This document shows positions 8,561 to 17,202 of a stretch of 64,000 bases of DNA, piece by piece. The number at the start of each line of letters is the position of its first letter. The stretch's first letter is position 1. The position numbers were made by a program, and so were the translations under genes. The notes below the pieces were generated by a model that saw only the letters and a list, made by a program, of their open reading frames with translations, had not been told where the DNA came from and did not search any database. This DNA is from DATIYF01 sp035517775. GTDB taxonomy: Bacteria > Acidobacteriota > Terriglobia > Terriglobales > Acidobacteriaceae. Location of the stretch: contig DATIYF010000012.1 in NCBI GenBank assembly GCA_035517775.1, positions 1 to 64,000 of the forward strand. Direction: 5' to 3'.

Positions 8561-9127
8561 TCAGGGCACAAGATTGGCCACCTGCTGCAGGCGCGCGCTG
8601 ATTTTGAGCTTGGCGCGGGTGGCGGCGCTCACGTTGAGGTCAACCTTGATGCGGGTTCCTTCCAGGCGCAAGTCGGCCACGCCGCCTCTTTGCGCGAAAG
8701 AATCGAAATCGGCGACCGTGAATATGGGGAGCCGCTTGAGCATATCCACGATCTCTGCCGCCTGATCTTTTTCCGACCTGCTGATGAAAATGACCTGGCA
8801 GGGCCGGAACGAGTCGAGGTCAAGGGCATTCAGGCGCCTCACCTCCACCGGCTTGCCGTCGCCCGAAGTCTTGCCCGCGATGGCCGCATCGAGCCTGCCC
8901 TGGAAAGGATCTTCGCCGAGAATGCAGATCATGAAAGGCGCGCTTGGCGCAGTGAAGGCATCCTGCGGCCAGGTCACGTATTTGGAAAAATTATAAAGAT
9001 ACCCGGCCTTCACGCTGTACTCATCCATTTGTCCCAGCGCGCCGCCAGCCAGGGCGATCAGGCAGAACAGCGCCCAGATCAGCGGCCCAGGCTTCAGTGG
9101 TGCGCGCGCTGGCATCAGAGAAATCAT
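8561..9127 (-). CDS. yfiR-like: YfiR-family (DUF4154) periplasmic protein
   Basis: A 188-residue exported protein with a signal peptide (hydrophobic stretch LIWALFCLIALAGGALGQ, about residues 16-33) and the YfiR/DUF4154 pattern: YSVKAGYLYNFSKYVTWP, CILGEDPFQGRLD, PCQVIFISRSE, FAQRGGVADLRLEGTRIKVDLN. In Pseudomonas, YfiR binds the periplasmic CHASE8 domain of the cyclase YfiN and represses it. Here no YfiN is adjacent; a CHASE8-bearing histidine kinase is. The gene starts 3 bases after the end of the TonB-receptor gene, so they form an operon read from the sigma-28-like site at 11227-11253. No YfiB lipoprotein is nearby; the receptor takes that position. Confidence 0.88.
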   Translation of the reverse strand: MISLMPARAPLKPGPLIWALFCLIALAGGALGQMDEYSVKAGYLYNFSKYVTWPQDAFTAPSAPFMICILGEDPFQGRLDAAIAGKTSGDGKPVEVRRLNALDLDSFRPCQVIFISRSEKDQAAEIVDMLKRLPIFTVADFDSFAQRGGVADLRLEGTRIKVDLNVSAATRAKLKISARLQQVANLVP

Positions 9128-9130
9128 GAA

Positions 9131-11179
9131 TCAGAATCTGGCGGTGATCTTCACCCGGAAATTGCGCCCGTCCTGCTGGATTGAGTCCTCGGGAGCCGAA
9201 GGCGGCGCCGGGTCGGCGTATTTTCGGTCGAGTGCGTTGTACAGGCTGGCGGAAAGATCCAGGTGCCGGCCCCAGGCGTGACTGAGCAGGGTCACGTTGA
9301 ATAAAGGAAAGCCGCCCAGAAGGTTGCCCGCCAGCGTGGGGCGTTGGCCGGTGTATTGCGCATCCAGGCCGGCGAACAGGCGCTGCCGCAATAATGGCGC
9401 AATCACGTTCAGCTTGGCCATGTGCCGGGGCGAGTTGTCCAGCTTACCGTCGGCCGGCCCCCCGTCGTCTGCATCCACGAAGGTAAAGCTGGTGATGGCC
9501 TCCCACCCCCCGGCCCAGTGCGCCCTGAACTCTTCTTCCGTGCCGGTCGCATTCGCTCTCTGCGCATTGCGATAAACCAAAAGGTTGGTGTTGGGGTCAA
9601 ATTCTTCTGTAATCAGGTTCCGGATCCGGTTCTGAAAAACGCTTCCCGATACCGTGAAGTGATGGCCCAGTTCCTGTTCTGCCACTGCCTCCAGCGTGCG
9701 CTCGGTCTCGGCGGCCAGTTGCGGATTGTATTCAAACGCCGCCCCGGCGACCGGGTAGATTTCAAAGGCGTCGGGAGCGCGGAAGGCCGTGCCGTACAAC
9801 GCTTTCAGCGAAGTGTGCCCCCAGGGATGATAGATCAGGCCAAGGCGGGGGTTCGTGCTTCCCCGGATGCCGGAATAGTGGTCGTAGCGCAAACCGGCGT
9901 CAAAAGTAAGCTTCGAAGTAATGGCAAATTCGTCCTGCCCATAGACGGCGGCTATCGAGCCGGTGGGACTGCTGCGGAAGGTTGTGTTTACCGGGGCGGC
10001 GAAGAAGTCCTGTTCCTGGCGGGTATTGTCCCGCTCTTCTGAGCCGAAGGTGACGGTATGTTTTTCCAGAAACGTGCGGCTGAGATGGATCTCGCCCGTC
10101 CACCAGTCGCCATGGGAGAGATATTCGTCTGGAGCAATGCTTCCATCCGGCAGGGGTGTGGCTTGGGGCGCTACCAGACGGACCTGGTCCCAGGAGGTTC
10201 GTACCACCAGCTGCCATTTCTCCGCCAGCGTGCGCTGATAGCTCAGGTCAAAATATTCCTGTTCATCCCTGGATTGGAAGCGGGGATTGTTGAACTGATT
10301 ATCAAAAGCCGCGGTGGGGGTGCGCTTTTGCCGAGTGCCGTACAGCACCTGCGCGGTCAGGCCTCGAAAGCTGAATACTGCCAGCGCGCTTACCGTGTCA
10401 AAATTATCCATGTTGACGGCCAGGCCGTTGTTGTCGGGGGGAGTATCGAACTCCGGAAAGAACAGGTCTTGCCCTGCGCTGTTTTCGGCGCTGCCGGAAA
10501 GCAGCATTTCCACTCCTCTCACCTTGCCGCCAAAGGTCGCGCGCCCTCCATAGGTGCCAAAGCTCGCCGGTTCAAAGGAGAGTTCCAGGCCTTTCATTTG
10601 CGAGGGCTTGCGCGTGATCACGTTGATGACCGCGAAAACCGCGTTGCTGCCGTAGAGGGAAGACCCCGGACCGCGGACGATTTCGATCCGTTCGATCAAA
10701 TCCACATCGAGCGGAAATTCCGTTCCCAGCAACGCCTGATCGTTCACGTTGCTGTTGATGCGGTGGCCGTCAATCAACACCAGAACCCGGCTGTTCCAGT
10801 CGCCCAGCCGCCCGAAGCCGCGCACGCCGAGATAGTCGTAAAGCCGGTCGTAGGTGACATAAAAGCCGCGCACGCTGCGCAGAACGTCGGCCAGCGTGCG
10901 ATAACCATATTTCTGGATCTCGTCGCGCGTGACCACCGTGACCGACGAGGGCGCTTCGCTGGTCCGCTGCATGTGCTTGGACGCGCTATAAACCTCAACA
11001 TTCGCCAGCTCTTCCAGGCTCAGGCTGGTCGCCTGCTTGGCTTCTTGTGCGGTTTGGCTCTCTGTCTGGGCAGGGCCGGCGGCGCCTGGGCTCGAGCCTT
11101 CATTCTGCCCAGGCATGGCGCTCGGAATCGTGATGAACAGGCACAAGGCTAACCTTGCACGCGCACTCCGGTTTTTCAT
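9131..11179 (-). CDS. TonB-dependent outer-membrane receptor
   Basis: A 682-residue protein: signal peptide (residues 1-24), a short Gln/Ala-rich linker, LEELANVEVYSASKH as a probable TonB box region, a plug domain (about 60-170; APSSVTVVTRDEIQKYG, LIDGHRINSNVND, ERIEIVRGPGSSLYGSNA) and a beta-barrel ending in the usual terminal Phe (FRVKITARF). The length is standard. The substrate cannot be read from sequence; related receptors of this short CirA/FepA-like group carry siderophores, vitamins or oligosaccharides. It is first in an operon with YfiR, which suggests a sensing or coupled role rather than uptake alone. A sigma-28-like promoter lies 48 bases upstream. Confidence 0.92.
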   Translation of the reverse strand: MKNRSARARLALCLFITIPSAMPGQNEGSSPGAAGPAQTESQTAQEAKQATSLSLEELANVEVYSASKHMQRTSEAPSSVTVVTRDEIQKYGYRTLADVLRSVRGFYVTYDRLYDYLGVRGFGRLGDWNSRVLVLIDGHRINSNVNDQALLGTEFPLDVDLIERIEIVRGPGSSLYGSNAVFAVINVITRKPSQMKGLELSFEPASFGTYGGRATFGGKVRGVEMLLSGSAENSAGQDLFFPEFDTPPDNNGLAVNMDNFDTVSALAVFSFRGLTAQVLYGTRQKRTPTAAFDNQFNNPRFQSRDEQEYFDLSYQRTLAEKWQLVVRTSWDQVRLVAPQATPLPDGSIAPDEYLSHGDWWTGEIHLSRTFLEKHTVTFGSEERDNTRQEQDFFAAPVNTTFRSSPTGSIAAVYGQDEFAITSKLTFDAGLRYDHYSGIRGSTNPRLGLIYHPWGHTSLKALYGTAFRAPDAFEIYPVAGAAFEYNPQLAAETERTLEAVAEQELGHHFTVSGSVFQNRIRNLITEEFDPNTNLLVYRNAQRANATGTEEEFRAHWAGGWEAITSFTFVDADDGGPADGKLDNSPRHMAKLNVIAPLLRQRLFAGLDAQYTGQRPTLAGNLLGGFPLFNVTLLSHAWGRHLDLSASLYNALDRKYADPAPPSAPEDSIQQDGRNFRVKITARF

Positions 11180-11226
11180 GGGAATCTCCGCCGAGGGACG
11201 GTTAAGTTGCGCAGCTCACACCGCTG

Positions 11227-11253
11227 TTATCGGCAGAGAGCCTGGAATCATTA
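11227..11253 (-). promoter_or_regulatory. Sigma-28 (FliA) promoter for the TonB receptor/YfiR operon
   Basis: On the minus strand: TAAT (11253-11250), a 15-base spacer, GCCGATAA (11234-11227). The -10 element is a perfect FliA consensus and the -35 differs in one base. Predicted start near 11220, about 41 bases before the ATG at 11179. Confidence 0.7.
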
Positions 11254-11341
11254 CGTCCAGCCAGGCGCCAATCTTGGGGATGCGGCAGGGATTAACCGGT
11301 GAGTGCGAGGCCCAGTGTGGATGACCGTGTGCCTGATTGCC

Positions 11342-12349
11342 CTATTTAGCCCAGGCCAGACCGTCGGCGTCGCGGCCTGCTTCCATCAGCTTTACGCTCC
11401 AGTCGCCAAGGCTGATCGCGGCCACCTGGTGGCTCTCCGAGCAGGAGACATAGGCCACCTTCCCGTCGGGCCGAATCAGCACTTCCTGGGGAGAAGCAGG
11501 CACCGGAACGGTCTTGCGCACCTGCAACGTCGCCAGGTCAAGCGCCGCCACCGCGCGCGCGCCGGGCATGGCGATGAGAAGCAACTTTCCGTCCGGAGTG
11601 GAGGCGGAGCCGTAGCCTTCGCCCGGAAGTTCGATCCAGCGATCCACTTTTCGATCGCCGGCGCTGATCACCGCGAGCCTCGGCTGCTCCGTGTCTGAGG
11701 TAAAAATCCAGCGGCCATCCGGCGAAACCGAAACCCGCTGCACGTGATTGGCCACGCGAATCACGCCCAGATTTTTGCGCGCCGCAAGATCGAGTACCGA
11801 GATTGTTCCCGGCCCGACGTTGGCCGTGTAGCCGTAGCGGCCATCGGGGCTGATCGCCAGCATGTGAGACTCCGCCTGCCCGGTCGGAATGCTGCCGGTG
11901 ATCTTGAAGCTTCGCGGGTCAATGACGGTTACCGATTTCTCCAGTTCGGTGGTGACATAGAGCAGACCGTCCTTCGGTCCGAACATGGCGCAATGCGGGC
12001 GGACGCCGTGGCCAAAATCAATGCTGTGCGTCGCCTTGCGCTGGGCAAGATCAATAACGGTCAGCGTGCTGCCGTCCGTGCCCGGCTGCCCCACGCCCGA
12101 ATTGCCGTAGATGGGAACAAAGGCCAGCCGGCCATCGGGAGAAGCCGCGACCTCGTGCCCGGTCACGCCGCCTTCAGGGACCGCGGCCAGCTGTTGGCCC
12201 GATTCCGGATCAATCAGGCTAAGCGTGCGGTCTCCCTTGTTGGTAACCAGGAGCATGCCAGACGCGGATTGCGACGGGGGCGAAGCAGGAAACGCAAAAG
12301 AGGTCAACAATACCAGCGCGAGCATCCACAGAGGAATTGGGGTGGTCAT
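11342..12349 (-). CDS. YVTN/YncE-like beta-propeller protein, exported
   Basis: A 335-residue protein with a signal peptide (PLWMLALVLLTSFAFPA) and repeated propeller blades of the YVTN type: LLVTNKGDRTLSLIDPESG, LTVIDLAQRKATHSIDFG, LLYVTTELEKSVTVIDPRS, GYTANVGPGTISVLDLAARK, LIRPDGKVAYVSCSES. About seven blades are visible. Such proteins are periplasmic or surface beta-propellers, often of unknown ligand; no catalytic residues can be named. It is upstream of the TonB-receptor operon on the same strand, with 162 bases between, and that operon has its own promoter, so a link is possible but not shown. Confidence 0.82.
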   Translation of the reverse strand: MTTPIPLWMLALVLLTSFAFPASPPSQSASGMLLVTNKGDRTLSLIDPESGQQLAAVPEGGVTGHEVAASPDGRLAFVPIYGNSGVGQPGTDGSTLTVIDLAQRKATHSIDFGHGVRPHCAMFGPKDGLLYVTTELEKSVTVIDPRSFKITGSIPTGQAESHMLAISPDGRYGYTANVGPGTISVLDLAARKNLGVIRVANHVQRVSVSPDGRWIFTSDTEQPRLAVISAGDRKVDRWIELPGEGYGSASTPDGKLLLIAMPGARAVAALDLATLQVRKTVPVPASPQEVLIRPDGKVAYVSCSESHQVAAISLGDWSVKLMEAGRDADGLAWAK

Positions 12350-12506
12350 GATGGCTGCAGTCGTTGCAACTGTACCCGATCAGCCAGAATTGCGCCAGAA
12401 GCGGCGGAAGGTGGTGGCAGACGGTGCAGCTTTCTAGCCGCACCGTCCAGATCGAGAGAGTCAGTTCCCAGTTCCGGGCTCTGAGTTTTTAGACCGATAC
12501 AAGCGC

Positions 12507-14756
12507 TTATCCCGCGTGGTGGCTGCGCTGAGGCTGCAGGCTGCCACGATCGTGATCATGATGGTCGGGCTTGGATTCGTTCTTATTCTCCGGCTTTGAC
12601 TCCTGCTTTCTTTCCGGCGGGCGAGGCGCCTGACGCTCGGGCGGGCGGGCCTCATTCCTCCGCTCTTCGCCTTGCGGCGGCCGCGGCGTGTTTTCACGCT
12701 GCTGTGGAGTGTTCCGTTGTTCCGCCGGCGGCTGCACGCGGCGGTTCGGCATCTCTGGCCGCACTTCTCCCTGCGGCGGCTGCTGCTGCCGCTGCGGCGG
12801 TTGGGCCTGAGGCTCATTGCGCGGCGCCTCGGGAGTGTTCGGGCGCGTTGCCGGCTGATGCTCTGGGTTGGGTTGCGCGGACTGGGGCCGGTTCTCCTGG
12901 CCTCTCTCCGGCGGCCGCGGCACGACGCGCTCCGGAGCATTCGGCCGGTTCTCGGGCTGGCTCATATTGCCCCGCTCCGGCGGCCGTGGAATGTTGCGCT
13001 CGTTGGGATTGCCGTTGTTGTTGCGATTGGCAGTGGGCGCCGGCGGCGCCTGCTCCGTGCGATTGCCGTTGGCATTGGGCGTCTGCGGCCGGTTGGGCGC
13101 CTGCTCCGTGCGATTGCCATTGGCATTGGGCGTCTGCGGCCGGTTGGGCGCCTGCTCCGTGCGATTGGCGTTGGCATTGGGCGCCTGTGGCCGGTTAGGT
13201 GCCTGCTCCGTGCGATTGGCGTTGGCATTGGGCGCCTGCGGCCGGTTCGGAACCGGCATGCGCGCCCGAATCTGGGAGACTTGCTGCGCGTCAAGCGGAC
13301 GTCCCGGGTTGCGCTGCAATTCCTGTTGCTTGGCCTCAAACGGCACCGGTCGAGGCGGAGGCGCGGTGTGGGTCACGACCGGCCGGAAGTTCGTCCGCGC
13401 CGGCGCGCGGGCAGTCACGCCCGCGTGAATTCCGAGCACGCTGGTTCTGGTGGGGGCAACAGGGACGACTGCGCCCACCTGGCCGCGTTCTGCCGCGCCC
13501 GCTGGAAGTCGCACAAAGGAGTGTCCTACAGGTTGCGAATTCACCATCACGCTGGTGGAGACCGCGGTCATCGCGCCCGGAACTCTCCGGTTGACGTAAT
13601 TAATGCGGGTGATGCTGGCCGAATTGTTGTAGTAATTGTTGATCACGGTCACGTTGGTAATGCGCGTGTTGCTGATATTCACGCGATCGAAATAACCGCG
13701 GCTGACGTGATAGGCGGGAACATAGGGCTCGTTGTATCCCAGCGGGAACCAGCCCACACCCACGCCTCCGCCGAAGGAGACGCCGACGGCCCAGTTGTTG
13801 CCGCCAACCCAGGCCACGAGCGCGGGTGCGTAAACTGGCCGCACGGCAACCGGCCCCGGCACCCATCCCCAGTAGCCGCCGGTGTAGACCCAGCGGCCAT
13901 AGTGGCTGGGAGCAAATCCCCAGGCAGCATCGTCCACCCAAGTCCAGCCCCAGGGTTCAACCCAAACCCAATGCCCATACCGGTAAGGGGCCCAGCCCGG
14001 CTCAACGTGTGCTGGTACCCAGATGGCGCCATAGGTTGGCACTTGCCGCCAGCTTCCATAGTCGTCCAGCTCTTCGTATCCAACCATGTCGGGCGAGACA
14101 TAGCGCAGGGAGGCGGAGCGGTCCAGGCGCTGATCGCGAACCCGGCACCAGTCATCGAATCCATCCGGCCCCGGCGCGCCGGAAATCTGGTGCTCGAGCG
14201 AGGTACCGTTGTTGAAGCTGGCGCGCTCACCGGAGCGGATCCGTACCGCATTACCTTGCCCGGTGGCTTCGCCCTCGCCCTTCCAGACGGTGACCATGGT
14301 CGTATCGTTGTTGGGGTCAACGTCAAAGCGGTAGTCGCCCGGCTTGCTGACGGTGAAGGCCAGGTTCGGGGTATCTACTTCGTAGATCTGGCCATCGTCA
14401 AGGCGCACCAGGTGGAGATTCAGTGCGCCCTGGTCGAGCTCGATCTGAGCGGTTTGATCGTCCACGTTGAGCAGGGTCACGCTGGTTTCGGAATCCACGC
14501 GGAGCAGAGCCGCGCCCAAGTTGAGCTCGGCGCGGGAGTTCTGGTCAGCCCACACGCGATCGGCGCTGGAAAGAGGGCGATTGACGGTTGCCGCCACCCA
14601 GTCATTCACTCCGCCGGGCTGCACGGAGACCTGGCCCGACATGTAGGAGATTTCGACGGCGCGGCCCGGAGGATCCGAGTCGGCCTGCGCGGCCATCGAA
14701 AAGCAAGCCAGCACCACTACCGACATTGCACATGCGAAGCGCCGAAGTATCTTCAT
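12507..14756 (-). CDS. FecR-domain/DUF6600 exported protein with Pro/Asn/Arg-rich repeat tail
   Basis: An ATG at 14756 is chosen because a strong AGGAGAGAGG site precedes it and a signal peptide follows (MKILRRFACAMSVVVLACF); an in-frame ATG at 14828 lacks both. The 749 residues comprise a FecR-like domain (about 35-200; VSGQVSVQPGG-like start, LDQGALNLHLV), an aromatic DUF6600 region rich in Trp, Tyr and Gly (about 230-380; YGHWVWVEPWGWTWVDDAAW) and a disordered basic tail with four 17-residue repeats (NRPQAPNANANRTEQAP type). Related acidobacterial proteins are abundant, poorly characterised envelope proteins. The tail ends in His-rich DHHDHDRG, which could bind metal. Function unknown. Confidence 0.85.
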   Translation of the reverse strand: MKILRRFACAMSVVVLACFSMAAQADSDPPGRAVEISYMSGQVSVQPGGVNDWVAATVNRPLSSADRVWADQNSRAELNLGAALLRVDSETSVTLLNVDDQTAQIELDQGALNLHLVRLDDGQIYEVDTPNLAFTVSKPGDYRFDVDPNNDTTMVTVWKGEGEATGQGNAVRIRSGERASFNNGTSLEHQISGAPGPDGFDDWCRVRDQRLDRSASLRYVSPDMVGYEELDDYGSWRQVPTYGAIWVPAHVEPGWAPYRYGHWVWVEPWGWTWVDDAAWGFAPSHYGRWVYTGGYWGWVPGPVAVRPVYAPALVAWVGGNNWAVGVSFGGGVGVGWFPLGYNEPYVPAYHVSRGYFDRVNISNTRITNVTVINNYYNNSASITRINYVNRRVPGAMTAVSTSVMVNSQPVGHSFVRLPAGAAERGQVGAVVPVAPTRTSVLGIHAGVTARAPARTNFRPVVTHTAPPPRPVPFEAKQQELQRNPGRPLDAQQVSQIRARMPVPNRPQAPNANANRTEQAPNRPQAPNANANRTEQAPNRPQTPNANGNRTEQAPNRPQTPNANGNRTEQAPPAPTANRNNNGNPNERNIPRPPERGNMSQPENRPNAPERVVPRPPERGQENRPQSAQPNPEHQPATRPNTPEAPRNEPQAQPPQRQQQPPQGEVRPEMPNRRVQPPAEQRNTPQQRENTPRPPQGEERRNEARPPERQAPRPPERKQESKPENKNESKPDHHDHDRGSLQPQRSHHAG
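13046..13249 (-). repeat. Four 51-bp tandem repeats inside the FecR/DUF6600 gene
   Basis: Four in-frame copies of a 17-codon unit encode NRPQ(A/T)PNAN(A/G)NRTEQAP. They fall into two pairs, two with A/A and two with T/G at the variable positions, implying duplication of an already diverged unit. Copy number may vary between strains. Confidence 0.85.
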
Positions 14757-14953
14757 AAGCCTCTCTCCTTTTGTTCCGTCCGCCTTTCTAAAGCTTAAGC
14801 GAACGCGAGGGCCAAGAGATCCAGCCACAGCGTTGTTTGGACGCTATGGGAGAGCGTCCAGTTGTATGAACACCCGGGCTCGGCCTCAGTTGCGGTCAAA
14901 TGAAATCAGCGAGTTGCGAAGCCGCCTGCGGCGCGCAGGAGTGGAAACGATCC

Positions 14954-16264
14954 TCATGCGATATTTCGCCGGACGCGCGAGAGCTCGGCAGAGGTTTCCA
15001 CCCGGTTGCGGCCGGAGCGCTTGGCTCGATAGAGCGCTTTGTCAGCTGCCTGCACTACGCGCTCGGCCTCCTGAATTCTTCCGGTAGGCTCTGCCACGCC
15101 AATGCTGACGGTTACCGAGAGCTCTTCGGCCGGAGGCTCGACCGGGTCTCGCCGCGAGCGCCCAGGCTTGCGGGGCCGCATGGGACGCCGGCGATCGGTG
15201 CGGTTGGGCAGGCTGCGGCGCTCTTGCCGTGTGCGCAGATGAAAAGCCGAAAACTCCACCTCCGTGCGCAACAGCTCCAGATGGGGCAGAGCATCTTTAA
15301 CGGGCATGCCGGGAAACAGAATGGTGAATTCCTCGCCCCCCACGCGGTACGCCTGGCCCCCGCCGCTCACGCGCGCAAGCCGAGCCGCCACCATGCGCAG
15401 CACATGGTCGCCGGTTTCGTGGCCGTAGGTGTCATTGAAATTCTTGAAGTGGTCAATATCCACGACGGCCACGGTGTAAGGAGCTCGCAGGCCGCGCAGC
15501 GCGTCATTGAAGGAACGGCGGGCCGGCAGGCCGGTCAGTTCGTCATGGTAGGCGAGTACATAGGAATTCTCAATGATCGAGCTGGTCAGGATGAGGGCGC
15601 CGGTGGCGACATAAATATGCGCCGCTCCGCCCACGGCGCGGGCGCGAAGGCCGAAGAACGAGGCCGCCAGCGACCACAGCATGCCGCTCTCGACGGGCTT
15701 GTGGTAAAGCAGAAAGCGGAGCAGAAGGATGGCCAATGCGGCCGCATAGGAGATCCAGCCGATTTGCGGAATGCCAGCCCAGGGGAAAGAATGCGAGAGC
15801 AGGGGAAGCGTAGCCGGCTGGCTGGGTGCGGCCGTCTCCGCCGGGCGGGCGATCACGGCCACAAACGCGGCTTCGAAGAAAAGCAGGGTGGCGCGGGGAG
15901 TGACTGCGGGGAATCCCAGCCCTTGCTCTCCCATCACGGAAAAAATCACAAAGTTCAGGGGCAGCAAAACCGCCACTGCCTGCAGCACGGTGTAGCCCGG
16001 CCCGGCGGTCACCACCTGCCAGGCGGAAAACATCTCCACCGCCGAGTGCGCCAAAAACAGAGTGATGAGCGCAAACAGCACCCGCCCGGAGTGAAAACGC
16101 CAGGCCAGCAGGGTCCCGGCGGCAAAGGCGGCGTAGTAATAGAAGCTCACCGCCGGAGAAGCAAGAGGAAGCAGGCGGCTTTGCAGCAGGAAAAAAGCAG
16201 CGCCCAGCAGGATGCCTCCTGGCAGCAGCAGCGGCTTCAGTATTCCCTTGCTCCAGAGGTCCAC
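14954..16264 (-). CDS. Membrane-bound diguanylate cyclase (GGDEF)
   Basis: A 436-residue protein with an N-terminal membrane region of about seven or eight hydrophobic helices (residues 10-245) and a C-terminal GGDEF domain: DELTGLPARRSFNDAL, DIDHFKNFNDTYGHETGD, the active-site motif GGEEF near residue 312, and VTVSIGVAEP. The catalytic motif is intact, so it should make c-di-GMP from two GTP. No RxxD inhibitory site lies five residues before GGEEF. Between the active site and the last strand there is an extra Arg/Pro-rich stretch of about 35 residues (RTRQERRSLPNRTDRRRPMR and following). A c-di-GMP source near the flagellar locus fits motile-to-sessile switching, but no shared operon is seen. 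Confidence 0.9.
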   Translation of the reverse strand: MDLWSKGILKPLLLPGGILLGAAFFLLQSRLLPLASPAVSFYYYAAFAAGTLLAWRFHSGRVLFALITLFLAHSAVEMFSAWQVVTAGPGYTVLQAVAVLLPLNFVIFSVMGEQGLGFPAVTPRATLLFFEAAFVAVIARPAETAAPSQPATLPLLSHSFPWAGIPQIGWISYAAALAILLLRFLLYHKPVESGMLWSLAASFFGLRARAVGGAAHIYVATGALILTSSIIENSYVLAYHDELTGLPARRSFNDALRGLRAPYTVAVVDIDHFKNFNDTYGHETGDHVLRMVAARLARVSGGGQAYRVGGEEFTILFPGMPVKDALPHLELLRTEVEFSAFHLRTRQERRSLPNRTDRRRPMRPRKPGRSRRDPVEPPAEELSVTVSIGVAEPTGRIQEAERVVQAADKALYRAKRSGRNRVETSAELSRVRRNIA

Positions 16265-16515
16265 GCGCAGGCATCTCCCAGTGACTTTGCGAAGTGGCGT
16301 GCAACCATTATTCCCGGCAGCGACAAGCCCCGGCGAGTAGCGGCCAAGGTTCCGGGCAGCATTAGTATGACGGCCGCGGAGCGGAAAAAGCAGCGGTGGC
16401 GGCGTTCCATGCTAACACCGACTCCCATTCCGGGAAACAGCAGACTTTCGTGCTGGCGCCCAAAGCTTGTTCTGCTCTCCCTCTTCCTCAACAATCGGTG
16501 TATTAGAGCTACCTT

Positions 16516-17202
16516 ATGCGCATGCTGATTGCTGAAGACGATCCCGCTCTGGCCAGCTTCGTCAAAAAAGGCTTAGAGGCGGAACACTACGCCGTGGATG
16601 TTTCCGAAGATGGGGAGCAGGCGCGGGCGCTGGCGGCGGAGTTCAACTACGACCTGCTGGTGCTGGATCTGAATCTGCCGGGGCTGGATGGGGTCTCGAT
16701 TCTGCGCCAGGTGCGGACGCGCAAGCCCAGCACGCCCATCCTGATTTTGAGCGGGCGCAGCCGCATCGAAGACCGGGTGCAATGCCTGGATCTGGGGGCG
16801 GACGATTATCTGGTCAAGCCGTTTTCCTTCGCCGAGCTTTCCGCCCGCATCCGGGCGCTGCTGCGGCGCAGCCATCTGCCCGCGGAATCGGTGCTGGCGG
16901 TCGAAGACCTGAAGCTGGACCGGGTGGAGCGGCGGGTGGAGCGCGCCGGGCGGCGCATCGAACTTACCTCCAAGGAATTCGCCCTGCTCGAATATCTTAT
17001 GCGCAATGCCGGGCGGCGAATTACCCGCGCCATGATCATTGAACATGTGTGGAATCTTTCCTTCGATACCTGCACCAACGTGGTGGACGTTTACGTGAAC
17101 TATCTGCGGCGCAAAGTGGATGATGGCTTCGGCAAGCGGCTGATTCATACCATTCGCGGGGTGGGCTACGAGCTGAGCGGCCGCGCGGAGGCGCACTCAT
17201 GA
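16516..17202 (+). CDS. OmpR-family response regulator
   Basis: A 228-residue two-domain regulator. The receiver (1-118) has the acidic pair in IAEDDP, phospho-Asp in LLVLDLNLPGLDG near 52, and Lys in YLVKPFS near 102. The winged-helix DNA-binding domain (about 130-222) has LTSKEFALLEYLMRN and VDVYVNYLRRKVDDG. Length and motifs are standard. The following gene overlaps its end by four bases and encodes a degenerate kinase-like partner. It is the first gene of the regulatory cluster before flgB, so it may act on motility, by position only. Confidence 0.93.
   Translation: MRMLIAEDDPALASFVKKGLEAEHYAVDVSEDGEQARALAAEFNYDLLVLDLNLPGLDGVSILRQVRTRKPSTPILILSGRSRIEDRVQCLDLGADDYLVKPFSFAELSARIRALLRRSHLPAESVLAVEDLKLDRVERRVERAGRRIELTSKEFALLEYLMRNAGRRITRAMIIEHVWNLSFDTCTNVVDVYVNYLRRKVDDGFGKRLIHTIRGVGYELSGRAEAHS

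Noticed and set aside
11180..11341. Cobalamin or c-di-GMP riboswitch before the TonB receptor
   Set aside because: No B12-box or GEMM core could be found on the minus strand; the sigma-28 site explains the most distinctive sequence there.
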